From: Coenobita brevimanus
Taxonomy: Eukaryota > Arthropoda > Malacostraca > Decapoda > Coenobitidae
DNA length: 64,000 bases
Assembly (NCBI GenBank): GCA_032717465.1
Contig: CM064681.1
Span: 18,437,565-18,501,564, forward strand
Direction: 5' to 3'
Within the stretch, counting starts at the first letter, position 1. Every line of letters starts with the position of its first letter. Below the pieces are notes generated by a model, which searched no databases, was not told the origin of the DNA, and was given only the letters and a program-made list of their open reading frames with translations. Below, piece by piece: positions 34,079 through 46,159 of the stretch. Both the position numbers and the translations under genes were made by a program.

Positions 34079-35440
34079 TATAGAAGACTAGATAATAGAA
34101 GGAGATATATGAATTTATGGTCATTATCAAAGGACATTAGTGTCATTTCTGCTACTAACCCTGTTTGTTAACCTAACCAACTCATTTCGGATGGCAGTAC
34201 AATACAAAATTTTGTTAAGCATTACCATTATTATTACATCATAATGAAGGAGTAGGCCTTTAACCTCTTCAATCACATAACGTATTCTTTACTTAATATT
34301 TGCTACCTCCAGTCGACTTATTTGATTTTTAGTAGAGTTTTCCACATAGGGCGTTAGATATTGATGCCACTGACCTACATACAAAAAGCCTCCGCTGAGG
34401 TTAATGAAATTGTCTAACAAAAATTAACCATTCAGGGAGTTCATGCAGTATAAGACAAAAGGATACTAAACTCTGATGCAGTTAAACTGAATTTCGATTT
34501 AAGATATATATTATAGTATAAAGAATAACAGGGTTAAATATGGCTCTGTCCTGAAAGTTCATGACATAATCATTATCTGCCTCATCAAACCATGGCATGA
34601 AATATTCCCCATACATCAACAGTACTTATGAAAAGACGTGGAAACAAGACGATAACAACCTTTTCATTACAAAATTATTCACAAATATTTTAATAACCTA
34701 TTTACTGAATATGGCACCATCGTCGGTCGTTAGAAATTAATACATTATATAAAAACATAAGTCCACCTGTACTTAACCGTTTATGTCCCTGGTAATTCTG
34801 GACATTTACTGACTTCAGCTAGTGTAGGGTGACATAAAAATACAGCACATTATTAGTTTTTTCTACTATGTATTACACACAAGAAAAATGGAATCCAGAC
34901 AAACAAAAATAATCTGGGTGGGAATAGATCAGTCCGTATATTGTTAAGAAACAGGATTTTCTAGGTAGGTAGTCTAGAAGTTTCTCGATGTTCCTGGTAT
35001 TTTACCATTGCGTGTCAGAGTTGCCAGTTAGCCTGCTGTTTATGAGTGTAGTTATTTTTTAAGCTTTACATTAATTTTTGTGCCCTTTTTCTCTGTAATG
35101 TTCCATTTACATGCTTGTTTGTTAAATTATGTAATATAATTTAAGTTTCTATGCTAAATAATTTAGTGTTATGCAGTATAGGTAAACTCTGGATGTCCCC
35201 TAGTTGGTAACTGTTTTTAACTGTTGCCCCATCGAGTGTGTGGTAGAAGTTTCTAGAGTAATGTAAGGCTATATAAGTGTAGGTCTAGTTATTTGTCTCT
35301 TAGGATTTAATATAAGTTAGCGATTTGTCTGTTAGGTGATTAGTTTTAGGGTCTTTAGAGTAGGTATTTTTGTTTATAAGTAGTATAAGATTAAAAATAA
35401 AATAAAAAATAAAAATACAACAAAATAATAAAATGAAAAT

Positions 35441-35442
<2 letters not shown>
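34079..35442. other. No feature recognised
   Basis: AT-rich sequence without a recognisable gene or repeat. Confidence 0.7.
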
Positions 35443-35498
<56 letters not shown>

Positions 35499-35551
35499 GT
35501 GTGCATGAAAGTGTGTATGTTCAAATGCATGGATGTGTGTATGTATGTATG

Positions 35552-35595
<44 letters not shown>

Positions 35596-35700
35596 CGTAT
35601 ATATATGTATATGTCAATGTATATACATATATATATTTTTGCCTTAATGACCAGGGGCTCCGGCTCCAATGGTCGACAGGCAAAAAAAAAAAAAAAAAAA
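35443..35700. repeat. (AT)n/(GTAT)n microsatellites and A-tailed scrap
   Basis: AT tracts at about 35443-35493 and 35556-35592 with GTAT repeats between. At 35640-35703, GACCAGGGGCTCCGGCTCC... runs into 22 A residues, which looks like a truncated retroposed sequence. Open frames here are Ile-Tyr artefacts. Confidence 0.88.
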
Positions 35701-36850
35701 AAATAGTGTCAGTGTCAGTCGGTTTTCAGTTCAGTTTGAGTATAGTGCAGTGTCAGTGTAGTTTGTATATTTTCGGCACTTGTGAAAACAGTGTAGTGTT
35801 GTTGGCAAACAGTGAAACGTTATTGAAGTTTGTACAGTATATCATATGAAAATAGTGAAGTGTTGTCGGTGGCTCAATTGGTAGAGAGGGGTCTGCGGTC
35901 CTACTGGACCCAGGTTCAAACCCCCGCTGGGACAGGGAACAGTTTAAGGATTTAAATTTCATAAAAGCAGACTTTACTGATCTACCAGAAGACCCGCCGA
36001 CATGTCGTAAAAATACCCCCGCTAATACCTGTACACCAGTCCTGCATGAGACAGCCCTAGCATGTATTCAGTATGGACGGTGGGTGTTAGCGCCAAAGTG
36101 GTGACCTGCAGAGAGGTGTATGGTATGTAGGAGGACTACTTGGCCTTGAGAGCAGGCTGTGAAGCCTATGCCCAGAGTCGGACACATAAAAAAAAAAACT
36201 AAGTGTAATTGCAGTTAGCAAAGTTTGTATAGCTCCAGTGCTTGTGGAAATAGTGAAGTTGGAAGACATTAAGTGTGAATAATTGGAAAATAAAGACAGT
36301 GAACTCAAGAAGTCAGTGTTTATTGACGATGCCTGAGCTGATCCTGCGTGCTGTACACTGGGAGGCTGCCTCTAGGAAGAACAACTCACTGGCCAACGTC
36401 CTTCCTATACTGTGCTACTGTTGTTGGAGCCTGTGGCAGTGTGGGGTAGGGACATAATATGAGTGTCAGGAGTGTGGATTTTTAGCAAGTGTTGCAGTGA
36501 GTCTAATCTTCGACATGGAGCAAGGTGGTGTGCAGACAAGGAGCCAAGCTGGGCAGGAGGAAGAGGTGTCCTTGGCTGCAGTTATAAAACTATTACAAGT
36601 TTCGAGTTAAAAACTTATAGAACAATTAAGGGCACAAAACGAAGGACAGAAAGAACTTAAAAAAAAAATTACAGGCACAAATTGTACAACTACATTAACA
36701 GAATGAAGGACAGAAAGAACTCAAAGAACATGCACAAAATGTAGAACAGAAAGAACGATAAGAACAAATTCAGGAGGCATTACAGGAGCAACAGAGGGAA
36801 TTACAACTGAGGATGCAAAGACAGCTGGATGCTTTCCTGGGGGAAATGAA
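35701..36850 (+). other. Probable 5' leader of the following gypsy element
   Basis: GTGT- and CAGTG-rich noncoding sequence on both sides of a SINE precedes gag. LTR boundaries and a primer-binding site were not identified, so the assignment is by position and composition only. Confidence 0.35.
35864..36200 (+). mobile_element. tRNA-derived SINE, full length, copy 2, with target duplication
   Basis: The head holds an A box (GGTGGCTCAATTGGTAGAG, 35868-35886) and a B box (GGTTCAAACC, 35923-35932; one change from the usual TTCGA). The body is colinear with the minus-strand copy at 15.7 kb and ends GTCGGACACAT plus an A run. AAGTGT flanks it at 35858-35863 and 36201-36206, a likely 6-bp target-site duplication. 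Confidence 0.92.
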
Positions 36851-37997
36851 GGATTGATGGAGGAAGTAAACACTGAGCCACAGCAGCAGAAGTGTGAGGT
36901 AAGCAATAACGTGATGGGGTTCAGACAGCATCTAGAAAACCAGGTGAAGCATGTAGACGACCAGCTGAAGATTAGTGAGGGAATAGTGACGGAGTGCAGA
37001 CAGCATGCTGAAAACCAGCTGATGATTAGGGAGGGAATAGTGATGGAGTGCAGACAGCATGTAGATAACCAGTGGAAGCATTTGGTCGACCATATTGAAG
37101 AAATGTTTTGAGATAATTGAGTCTGTAGAGAAATATTGCACTGCTGAGCCTCAGGCTAGTGTACGGGGAGCATTAAAAAAAAAAAAAATAGACAGTGTAT
37201 GATGGATCTTGACGAATCCCAAGCATCTAAAGGTAGAATTACAGGGTTGAATAATCAGAATGCAGAAATTTATGCCCCAGGTTTTAGGCCCCAAACATGT
37301 GAAGTGCATGGCTATAAGGGGGGTCCAATTAAAAAGAAACCTCAGGAATCTGAGGTAGAGTATCTTGGGCACCTTACCGTGCACAGTCTGAGTTACTTGC
37401 TGATCAGAATGGTTGGGATGATAGGCAGAGGGCAGTTCAGCTTGCTACTAGCCTTAAGAGTGCCGCAATGGAAATTCTGGGCCATATGTCAGTAGAGGAG
37501 AGGAACGTTATCAGTCCTTAGTAGAAGTACTGGAGCGCAGATACGGGACCATGTACCAGACTGAGGTTTACAGAGCAAGATTCCGGAGCCATGTACGGGC
37601 TCGAGGCAAATCCCTATAACAACTTGCTCATGACCTGGAGAGTATGGCATACAAGGCATACCTTGGAGCAGCACCTAACCTGTTGGCTATTCTTCTGAGG
37701 GACCAGTTCATCGATGCTCTTGACAGTGCAGAGTCGAAAGTGCAAGTGAAGCAGGCACAACCCAGGAGCATGCAAGAAGCACTAGCCAGGGCTCTAGAGT
37801 TGGAGTCCTATGCCAGGTCCAGTACGTCCACTTTTCAGATAGGTCGTCGTGCAGGATTCAAGGCAAGAAATGGGCAGGTACAGGTCCGTTCAGAAGTTCG
37901 TACTACACCCAGTGTGGAAGGCGCTAGTCCCGGCCCCTCCTTCCCGGGCGACAGGTTACAGCTTCGAACCTTCCATAAGCATTCGGAATTTAGCTAG
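36851..37997 (+). pseudogene. Ty3/gypsy gag fragment, frameshifted
   Basis: Gag forms the particle that packages element RNA. Frames shift, but the capsid region reads QNGWDDRQRAVQLATSL, AAMEILGHMSVEERN, LERRYGTMYQTEVYRARF, LQQLAHDLESMAYKAYL, LAILLRDQFIDALDS and EALARALELESYAR, the typical order for gypsy gag. Upstream, 36920-37085 encodes a tandem repeat with ECRQHAENQL and SEGIV units. No protease, RT or integrase follows, so pol is deleted. Confidence 0.85.
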
Positions 37998-38496
37998 TAC
38001 CGAAGCAGTGTCATTCGCTCACCAACTGTTAAATGATAATTATGAAAATGTTATTTTCATACTCGTAGATAGCCTATCATTCGATCTTACTGCTGATTAA
38101 ATGATGAAAGTATGTTTATATTCGCCTGCCTCAGAAAATATAATACAATAATAAATAGCAGAAAAGCACATTATAGACTATTAGAAGGTCGGCTATGAAT
38201 CAATGTAATTATGCGAGCTAGTGAGTTATCACGTGTCTTACTCCCTAGACACGGGCAGTATTTCAGCTAACCATCTTAGCTCAATGTCTATGAACAGTTC
38301 TACCACTTCCAAGAAACTCCAAGCAGCCAAAAATCATTTGTATGCAGTCAAGATATTCGAACATATACGAAATATCTGAACGGCTAAAACTCATGTTCAT
38401 ACTCAAAACTAGATGAAGACGATTGGTGGAGTCTAAGTAATAATGGAAATCACATGTTTTAAGATGACGTAGCTTACATGTTACCCCTACATAACC

Positions 38497-38528
<32 letters not shown>

Positions 38529-38828
38529 GGGGTGTGGATGGGGGGGGGGGTTCAGCCGAGGTATTTTGGCTATCCTCTGCTCTAAGGCAAAATCAGTACT
38601 TTCACATGCCCCATTTATTTGACATGAATCGGCGAGACTACAAATTAGTGCTTAGAGGTCACTTTATCGCTCTATGTGATAATGGCTTTTCCATCAGGGC
38701 AATAGCGCATTAACTTGACTAACTACAAACACTGTGATGAAATGGATAAAGATTTTTTTTTTTTTTTAAATAACAGAACGGAGGAAGGAAAAGCAAATGG
38801 GGAAAAAAAAAATAATCCATACACCAGA
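37998..38828. other. No gene seen
   Basis: Holds a (CT)n tract (about 38502-38528), a G run near 38540 and a T run near 38755. No coding region recognised. Confidence 0.8.
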
Positions 38829-39655
38829 TTACTGGTGTCCTCTGTTCATAAAATATCTGTAACAGTTAGACTTGAACAGTTGTAGGTTGAAATTTGGAGG
38901 AAAACAACTCTGGGGAAGCGAGTTCCAGAGAGATGCAGTTCGGGTAATGAAAGAATTCTGATAGGCAGAAGTTCTGCAATATGGTTGAGTGACATTCCAG
39001 TCATGAGCGCTACCAGATGCCCGTGTAGCACGAGGGAAAGCATGGAGAGGTGGCACCATGAACGCAACTTCGTCTGAGCATTTGCCAAAAAAATATCTGT
39101 AAAATAATGCAAGGGAGGCAACATTCCTTCTTACTTGCAGGGGAGGTAGTTTATATGTAATGGCAGGGTTGTTAATAATTCTAACAGCTTTATTCTGAAT
39201 TTTGTCTAGTTGTATTAATGCAACCTCTCCACAACCATTCCACAAGGGTAAATTATAGCTAACTGCTCATCGGCGAAGAAGTTACGGACTCTGGACAATA
39301 ATCCAAGTTTCTTTGAGGCGGTTTTAGCAAGTGATCTGACATGAGAGGTCCAGCTGAGGGCACTGTTAAGTGAGACACCAAGAATTTCAATATTTTTGGA
39401 GAAGGGAATATTAGTAGCACTGAAGGTAATGTACGAATCTGGCAATATCTGTCTATTAGTAAACTGTATATATTTAGTTTTACTAGCATTAAAAGAGACA
39501 AGGTTGTTTTGTCCCCATTCACTGATTGTAGATAGATCTTGATTTTTGGAGATGGCTGGACTGAGTTGAGAGGTAGAGATATTAGACTTTGTAAATGGAT
39601 GTCTGAGTGTGAAGATGGGAGGAAAGTGGCAACCTTCAGGACCAATGTAAGTCAT
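38829..39655 (-). pseudogene. CR1-like LINE: 3' RT region, frameshifted
   Basis: The minus-strand frame from 39655 has ISEWGQNNLVSFNASKTKYI, NIEILGVSL, SWTSHVRSLAKTASKKLGLL and SRVRNFF. A frameshift near 39215-39245 leads to a second block with LDKIQNKAVRIINNP, LALFYRYFFGKCSDEV, ITRTASLWNSLPQSCFP and FKSNCYRYF. It is the same part of the RT as the fragment at 5.9-6.7 kb, from a different family of the same clade. 5'-truncated and dead. Confidence 0.86.
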
Positions 39656-40255
39656 AAAGTCTTTTGTATTACAGTAGTGTTATACTAATAATAAATAATT
39701 GAGAACAATGGCTCCCCAGTATAATCCAGTGCTAATAGAAACTAAAAGTAGTTTTCGGCTTCTATGGAAGATTTCAGTGAAAATAACTACAGTATATACA
39801 GTAGCGTAGGAAGGGGGCAGAGGGTGCGAGTGGGTTGCAACCTTTTCGAGCATGAGTTTCTGGGAGGGTGGCAAATTACAGCCTGAGTATATAATCAACG
39901 TTCCCATTTTACTTTTTGACGTGGTGTGGGTGACTATTGGAAATAATCTGCAACGGGTGTAAAAATAGTAAAAATTATTATGCAGTATTTCCATGGCCAG
40001 GTAACCCCTACACTAAATCCACAATTACTAGTGGCTGCAAGAGTCAGTGGGCGGCGCCACGCACGGTGGCCGATGTTTGCGTCTCTTCCTTTGTTGCTTT
40101 TTGCACGTTCACACACCTCACACCTGAGTATTCATTATGCCTAGTAAATTCATGACTTACCTGCAATGTATAATGTTCCGTGATACTTTCCCAGCCAATG
40201 TTTGCTGAACTTTGTCTTGGTGTTTCACGAAATATCAGATTTCGGTTCAGTGATG
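39656..40255. other. No feature recognised
   Basis: No coding region or repeat recognised. Confidence 0.7.
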
Positions 40256-40373
40256 CATTGTCCACACTGGGTGTGGTATTGGGGATATGGGGGTGTAGGT
40301 GTGGGTGTGGGTGTGGGTGTGGGTGTGTGGGTGTGGGAGTGTAGGAGTATGGGAGTGGGTGTGGAGGTGTGGG
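40256..40373. repeat. GGTGTG minisatellite, left copy of a long flanking duplication
   Basis: Begins CATTGTCCACACTGGGTGTG and continues in GGTGTG units to GGAGGTGTGGG, directly abutting LTR1. The same segment recurs at 44073-44184, beyond LTR2, differing mainly by one 6-base unit. Confidence 0.85.
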
Positions 40374-40865
40374 TGTAGGACTACATAATAGATAGATAGA
40401 TAAATAGATAGATAGAGAGACAGATAGAAGCAGGGAGTCAGATGATGAGAAGGTGTTGTGTCTGCGAGAATCGAGCAGTGCTAAACATGCTTACACACTC
40501 TTAACACTGAGGAAAGCTGACGACAGCGGCCAGTAAGGAGATGATGCAGTTAGCTGTCAGCAGTCCTCTCGTGAACAAAGAACTGGTAACCACACACACA
40601 TATACACACATACTCACACACAGGCTCCTTAAGCTTTCCATCCATGAGGAACACACGTGACACACCCCTGTTACACCAGATTTTAGGAAAGAGAGTTTAG
40701 AAGGAGACAAGCGACCCTAGAGAGAGGCCGAGACGGAGATTAGCCTTAGAACAGAGAGAGAGAGAGAGAGAGATAGCGAGACAGGGGTGTAGCTGCCCGG
40801 GACTTTATGTTCCGCTCTGTGTGCAAGACTTGGTAATATTCCCAAGCCAAATGTCATTTATGACA
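40374..40865 (+). repeat. LTR1 of a noncoding LTR element
   Basis: Begins TGTAGGACTACATAATAGAT and ends ATTTATGACA, in TG...CA form. It is near-identical to 43448-43968 over roughly the first 430 bases, then diverges, with the end about 30 bases shorter. It is followed by TTTGGTAGCAGCG, a primer-binding-site-like sequence. Open frames inside match between the two copies simply because the LTRs are repeats. Confidence 0.85.
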
Positions 40866-40880
40866 TTTGGTAGCAGCGAA
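40866..40880 (+). other. Primer-binding site of the noncoding LTR element
   Basis: TTTGGTAGCAGCG directly follows LTR1. The identical 13 bases follow the 5' LTR of the envelope gypsy element (59044-59056, minus strand). Its complement ends CGCTGCTACCA, which could be the 3' end of a tRNA, perhaps tRNA-Leu (inference). Confidence 0.7.
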
Positions 40881-43447
40881 CGTATACGAACCTCATCTAC
40901 GAATCAACATTAAATTCCTACAAAATATCAAGATTGAAAACAACCAACAACATCAGCTCCTGACAGTATTCTCTCCATCCAGCCCCCTCCGTCTCCTAGA
41001 TCATCATGCTGATGCAGAGGTTAAGAGATCACACGACGCCTTGCAAGTAGCTTAACGACAAACCAGCAAATCTGCGGACATCGTCTCCGAATTAAAAGCA
41101 AATTTCTACAAAAGCAACCGAGACTACAAGATTAGCTTCAGTTCTACATTGAATCCTACAAAATACAGCCTACAGTGCAAATAGTCTACAAGTCTACGAC
41201 GAATCAGCGAACTACAGCCATCTACAATCAACTACAATTAACAACTCTACGTCGTCTGTATAATCTTCTACACGCACCTACAAGTAGCGGCAGTCTTCAT
41301 CCCACAACGAGTAAATCACTAGAGAAAAGGACCGAGAAAACATCGACATAGAAAAACGGAACAAACAAAGGAAGAGTGAGACACGACTCACAACTCATCT
41401 TACTCACTCATCTTCACTCAAGTTACTCATCGCTACTCATTCACTCACCACAGCTACCAGTGTGGGAAGTTGACGTCATCATGCGTGCTTGCTGAACAGA
41501 CGCCACGTCAGTCAACACACCACCTGCACCACCACTCACACCATTCCCACCACGGTATAAAATAGTGAGTTACATAGTTACTTCATTCATACAATACACA
41601 GTGATAGACAATAAGCTTCTGCACAAACATATAAAACGTGTTGTATAGTTACAGCTTAAATACACATACCTACTTCAATTATCTTCATAATTCAATCATT
41701 ATATACTTGCACCAACAATAAATATTCTACACTGTATATATTCATTCATCTATTATAACATTTATTTACTGCTAAAGAGTGTTACCATTTATACCTACAT
41801 AAAATACGTGTTTCATATATACAACTATACATTAGTACATCTACAAGTGATAAAGAAAATATACCATCACAGTTACTCAGTGAGCAATTAAAAGAACTGT
41901 ATTCAACATTTATTAATTAAAGCTACCTAGTGGAAACAGACAAATTAAGTTACAAGGTAAACTAGAGAAGAAAAAAAAAATGGCCAACACAAATGCCGTT
42001 AGCAAGAGTGAACATCTTCAACACAATCGTGAAGACAATGATTTCCACACAGTGCTGACACACATATTACTCACGATAGGTACAGGTGAACAACAAGTCA
42101 GTGTGTATAGTTAATACTGTATATAGTGTATATATATATTTTTTTTTATATGAAATAACAAAATATGGGACTATATAATATCATTTTATACTCTGTGAAT
42201 ATAAACTACACTTTGAAAAAGTATCCCAAGAAAATTAGTCAGTAATTATGTAACCATGAACAACATGGAAAAAAGTGTACACAAGCAAAGAGAAACAAAC
42301 TATAGAAAATCAATACATACAAAAAAAAAAAAAAAAAAGAAAAAGAAAGAAAAGCAAGAAAGAAAAAAGAGAAATAGAGTAACATAACAAACAAATGAAA
42401 ATAAGTGTGTTACTACATATGCCAAAATACCACATAAACTACAAACAAAAAAACAAATTGTGTCTCCACAAACATGTGGCATGACACATCATCACTATCA
42501 TCGACCGCAGCATATGTTAGGACTGCAGTTATTACAATTATGTAACTACAAACAATATGTACCATTTCTGTGACAGTTGCATTAACAAGATGTAACTTTT
42601 ATGTAACTTTAACTACAATTTTGTAACTACAAACGATATGTAACAATTATGTAACGACAAACGATTGCATTATGTTACACTAACTACAATTATGTACCTA
42701 CAAACGATATGTAACAATTATGTAACGACAAACGATTGCATTATGTTACACTAACTACAATTATGTACCTACAAACGATATGTAACAATTATGTAACGAC
42801 AAACGATTGCATTATGTTACACTTTGCCAATTAAGTAACAGTTGCATTAACAAGATGTAACTTTTATGTAACTTTAACTACAATTATAAGGCCAAGACAC
42901 TTACGTAAGAGTTGCATTAACAAATGTAATTACAATTATAAGGCCAACACAATTATGCATTAACACAATATTTTGTAACAATTCATAAAATGTTACAATT
43001 ATGTAGTACCACAATGTTAGTACAATATTATAAGTCATACAATTATAGCACAATTCTGTATTACCAGTATCATCATACAAGTTAGGTGAAATATTAGACA
43101 TTACTAAGGTGATACCTCAAATATGTAATGTATAACCTAGCAGTATTACCATTGCACAATTATATGCGTACGTCTGTTGTACATGCACGTCTTACAAAGT
43201 GTTATACAACAACCATTGCATTTATTCAAATATGTATACAACTTGTTTAAAATGTAATATTACTGAATAATCACTATTTACTATGAATATTATATGTATA
43301 CACATATTCATACAATTATGTTACTTTACAATATTATGTATTTCACTTAATTAGCTTATAAGTTCATTATAATGTGTATGTAGTATGTATTAATATGTTA
43401 TAACTATTAAATGTCGATGGTACGCCATTTTCGCGCGGCCGAGCAAA
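40881..43447 (+). mobile_element. Noncoding interior of the LTR element (LARD-like)
   Basis: About 2.57 kb with low G on the plus strand and many CTACAA words, without gag or pol. A 44-codon frame begins at 41981 (MANTNAVSKSEH...) after an A run and might be a gag remnant; this is not supported further. A 71-bp unit repeats about three times at 42634-42830, flanked by a second repeated pair around GTTGCATTAACAAGATGTAA. Large noncoding LTR elements of this form depend on proteins from other elements. Confidence 0.7.
42634..42830. repeat. 71-bp tandem repeat, about three units
   Basis: The landmark CGATATGTAACAATTATGTA recurs at 42634, 42705 and 42776. Units are almost identical. Confidence 0.93.
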
Positions 43448-43968
43448 TGTAGGACTACATAATAGATAGATAGATAAATAGATAGATAGAGAGACAGATA
43501 GAAGCAGGGAGTCAGATGATGAGAAGGTGTTGTGTCTGCGAGAATCGAGCAGTGCTAAACATGCTTACACACTCTTAACACTGAGGAAAGCTGACGACAG
43601 CGGCCAGTAAGGAGATGATGTAGTTAGCTGTCAGCAGTCCTCTCGTGAACAAAGATCTGGTAACCACACACACATATACACACATACTCACACACAGGCT
43701 CCTTAAGCTTTCCATCCATGAGGAACACACGTGACACACCCCTGCTACACCAGATTTTAGGAAAGAGAGTTTAGAAGGAGACAAGCGACCCTAGAGAGAG
43801 GTCGAGAGGGAGATTAGCCTTAGAACAGAGAGAGAGAGAGAGATAGTGAGACAGGGAGGTAACTACCCGGGACTTATACTCTTTCCGTGTGAGAGACCTG
43901 TTTAATATTTCCAAGACAAATAAAAATAGTCCCATACTATTCTTTACCTCTCCCGTCACTACATGACA
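43448..43968 (+). repeat. LTR2 of the noncoding LTR element
   Basis: Begins TGTAGGACTACATAATAGAT and ends CACTACATGACA. It matches LTR1 closely in its first roughly 430 bases and differs in the last 90. It is followed not by host DNA but by a further leader-like sequence (43969-44072) starting TCTGGTGGGGAAGC, which resembles a primer-binding site region. Confidence 0.85.
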
Positions 43969-44072
43969 TCTGGTGGGGAAGCTACTACAAGATATAAAAG
44001 CCGCTCGACCACAAGTCTAAAATATACTTCTCTACAAGTAACTACAAAGTCTTTATGACATTGTCTTTATGA
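43969..44072 (+). other. Leader-like segment after LTR2
   Basis: TCTGGTGGGGAAGCTACTAC begins directly after the ATGACA end of LTR2 and is followed by CTACAA-type words like those of the interior. It ends with two copies of TCTTTATGACATTG. It suggests LTR2 once acted as a 5' LTR. Confidence 0.5.
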
Positions 44073-44229
44073 CATTGTCCACACTGGGTGTGGTATTGGG
44101 GATATGGGGGTGTGGGTGTGGGTGTGGGTGTGGGTGTGTGGGTGTGGGAGTGTAGGAGTATGGGAGTGGGTGTGGAGGTGTGGGGGTGGCGTTGTGGGTG
44201 TGGGGATGTGGGGATGGGAGAGTTTGTAT

Positions 44230-44261
<32 letters not shown>

Positions 44262-44262
44262 C
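44073..44262. repeat. GGTGTG minisatellite, right copy, plus (GT)n
   Basis: 44073-44184 repeats the segment at 40256-40373. It then continues through more GGTGTG-like units into a (GT)n tract at about 44228-44262. The protein frames across it are artefacts. Confidence 0.88.
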
Positions 44263-44299
44263 TGGGTGTGAGTGTAATTTCTTGAATCTCTTTGTATGG

Positions 44300-44502
44300 C
44301 ATAAAGGCGAATATTATAGATTAAGGGCATTGGAAATGGGACTGTTTTGGAATGTGTGTGGTGTGCGTAAAGTGAGTTGAATAATGAATATTATGAATTG
44401 AGAAATTGTTGGTGTGAGGAAACTTGTTGATAACATACAAGTATACTGTATAGTTGGCACTGTCATGAAGAGAGAATGGATCTTGATAAGGTGGTGGAAA
44501 AG
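44300..44502 (+). pseudogene. Fossil RTE-like LINE scrap
   Basis: The stretch encoding ALEMGLFWNVCGVRKVS corresponds to VVEMGLLGNVCEVMRVD of the fossil at 2.9-3.0 kb, and the following bases also align. The piece is short and frame-broken. Confidence 0.55.
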
Positions 44503-44876
44503 TTAATTCGAGTTTGCAAGTGGGCGGATGTTTGGATGTCGTTGTTGCTGCAACCCTTGATTCATCTCGTTGCGATCCCAGTGGAAATCAGAAGCTTCTA
44601 CCGGTCGCATCCATAAGTCTTTGGTTGAGGTTATAGTGAAAGACTGCGTTGCTATAGTGTTGTGCATGTGGTGAATAAATGTGCTGCGGTGTGGGGGGCT
44701 GCCTTGCAGTGTGGGCAAAGCAACTTGTTTGTGAGTTGTATTTTGTGTCGGTACCGTAGAAAGGAACGGTGGTGACCACATTGCAGTCTGACTATACTCA
44801 GCTTCTTTTTATTAAGTCGAAGATGCACTTGACAGGTTGGTGATGACTGGCTGAATGCGACATGTCCGAATAACAT
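44503..44876 (-). pseudogene. LINE C-terminal fragment (Cys-rich end after RNase H)
   Basis: Minus-strand translation gives LNKKKLSIVRLQCGHHRSFL, then RYRHKIQLTNKLLCPHCKAA and PHTAAHLFTTCTTL, with a frame change into NLNQRLMDATGRSF. The RLQCGHH...CPHC...HLFTTC pattern is the closing region of jockey/I-type RTs. Truncated and dead. Confidence 0.75.
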
Positions 44877-45030
44877 AATTGTATTTCAAATAATTACCAA
44901 GTAACATGACATTACCTGGTAATTATTTGAAATACAAGGATGAAATTAGAACATGTTGCATTCAGCCAATCATCACCAACCTGTCAAGTGCATTTTCGCC
45001 TCAAATAAAAAAAAAAGATACTGAGTATAG
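44785..45030. repeat. Inverted duplication with arms of about 110 bases
   Basis: GCACTTGACAGGTTGGTGAT on the left arm is matched by ATCACCAACCTGTCAAGTGC on the right. Pairing extends inward to TTTCAAATAATTACC/GGTAATTATTTGAAA around a spacer of roughly ten bases and outward to CTATACTCAG/CTGAGTATAG. The arms carry a few differences. The left arm is the LINE end described above, so the right arm is an inverted copy of it. Confidence 0.9.
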
Positions 45031-45575
45031 GTGTGCTCGCGTCTCTTTGGGTAGGGAACTTTCTGAGGCGTGAATGTCTGGTGGTGGTTCACGAAGGATG
45101 TTGTTTGGCTGAAGGGATTGGATGGCTATGGTGGCTAACAACTAGGTGTTTATGCACTCTATGTGTCTGTGATTTAAAGTGTTGGGCGATCTGTGATTTG
45201 TATTGTGGGATGGAGAGGGGCTATGATGCCAAGATGCTCTATGTTGTGTTGGGCAGTTGTTCGTTTGTTTATTTTTTTATGGAGGTGATGCAAAATGAAA
45301 TTGCAAGGGTGGGATGGGCATTGAGCTGAAGTAATTAACTGTCTCTGGTATTCATATGATCTTTGAAAATATTTTTGCTTCTTGATGAAAATGATCTATA
45401 ATTATGATTTTGATGCATAGTGTACTTATTCTCTAAGGCTTTGTTTTGTGATATGAAGGTTTTCCATGTCAGATTCATGTCAGACCAAGGTATGCGGATT
45501 ACACACACTTTCCAGGTTTAATACATAGTGGGCTGATTTATAATCTTTCATCTTAACTCTGCCGACTCCCTTCGG

Positions 45576-45613
<38 letters not shown>

Positions 45614-45615
45614 CA

Positions 45616-45651
<36 letters not shown>

Positions 45652-46159
45652 ACTGTTCCTCTGAATTCTCTGCTTGCATCTCTCCTCCATTATGACAGAA
45701 AAGAGGGATCAGCCTTGCCACACCCTCTCACCAAATTTGTAATGCGACAGTTAACTGGTAATCTGCCTTTCTAGTATACGACTGGTTATTTGTTGAAATG
45801 TCTTAGCATGTCTTTTTCCAATGCATTGTGCCCCATTATTTCAAAAGCATTGTGTCCAGGCATCTCAGTGGAATGGATATTTGTGTTTACGTTTCTCTGG
45901 AAGGAAGTGACAGGGTTTTGACTTATGACGTTCACATACAAATCAGTCCTAATTATTCAAAGAACGAAACTTCATTTCCCGTCTCTTTATGTAGCTGGTG
46001 TTGTTGTTGTTGAGTTACCCTGGTTTGTCTGGACGAACTGAGCCATGAACCGCAGGCAAGCAATCGCCTCTGCAGCTCTGTCCCATGCAGTGATGGGGTA
46101 AAACTAGGATATCTGGCCTTGAGCTGCATTTAGCTTCGCTACGTCACTAGCTTTATAGG
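45031..46159. other. No gene; (CT)n and (CA)n tract
   Basis: CT and CA dinucleotide tracts occupy about 45580-45650. The open frame at 45033-45329 matches no family I recognise. No other feature. Confidence 0.7.

Noticed and set aside
40501..43784. Pair of near-identical 69-residue minus-strand frames (40501-40710 and 43575-43784)
   Set aside because: They match because both lie in LTR copies. No initiation context or family similarity; a paralogous gene pair is not needed.
44042..44380. Thr-Pro-His and Gly-Val repeat frames
   Set aside because: Translations of the GGTGTG minisatellite and the GT tract.
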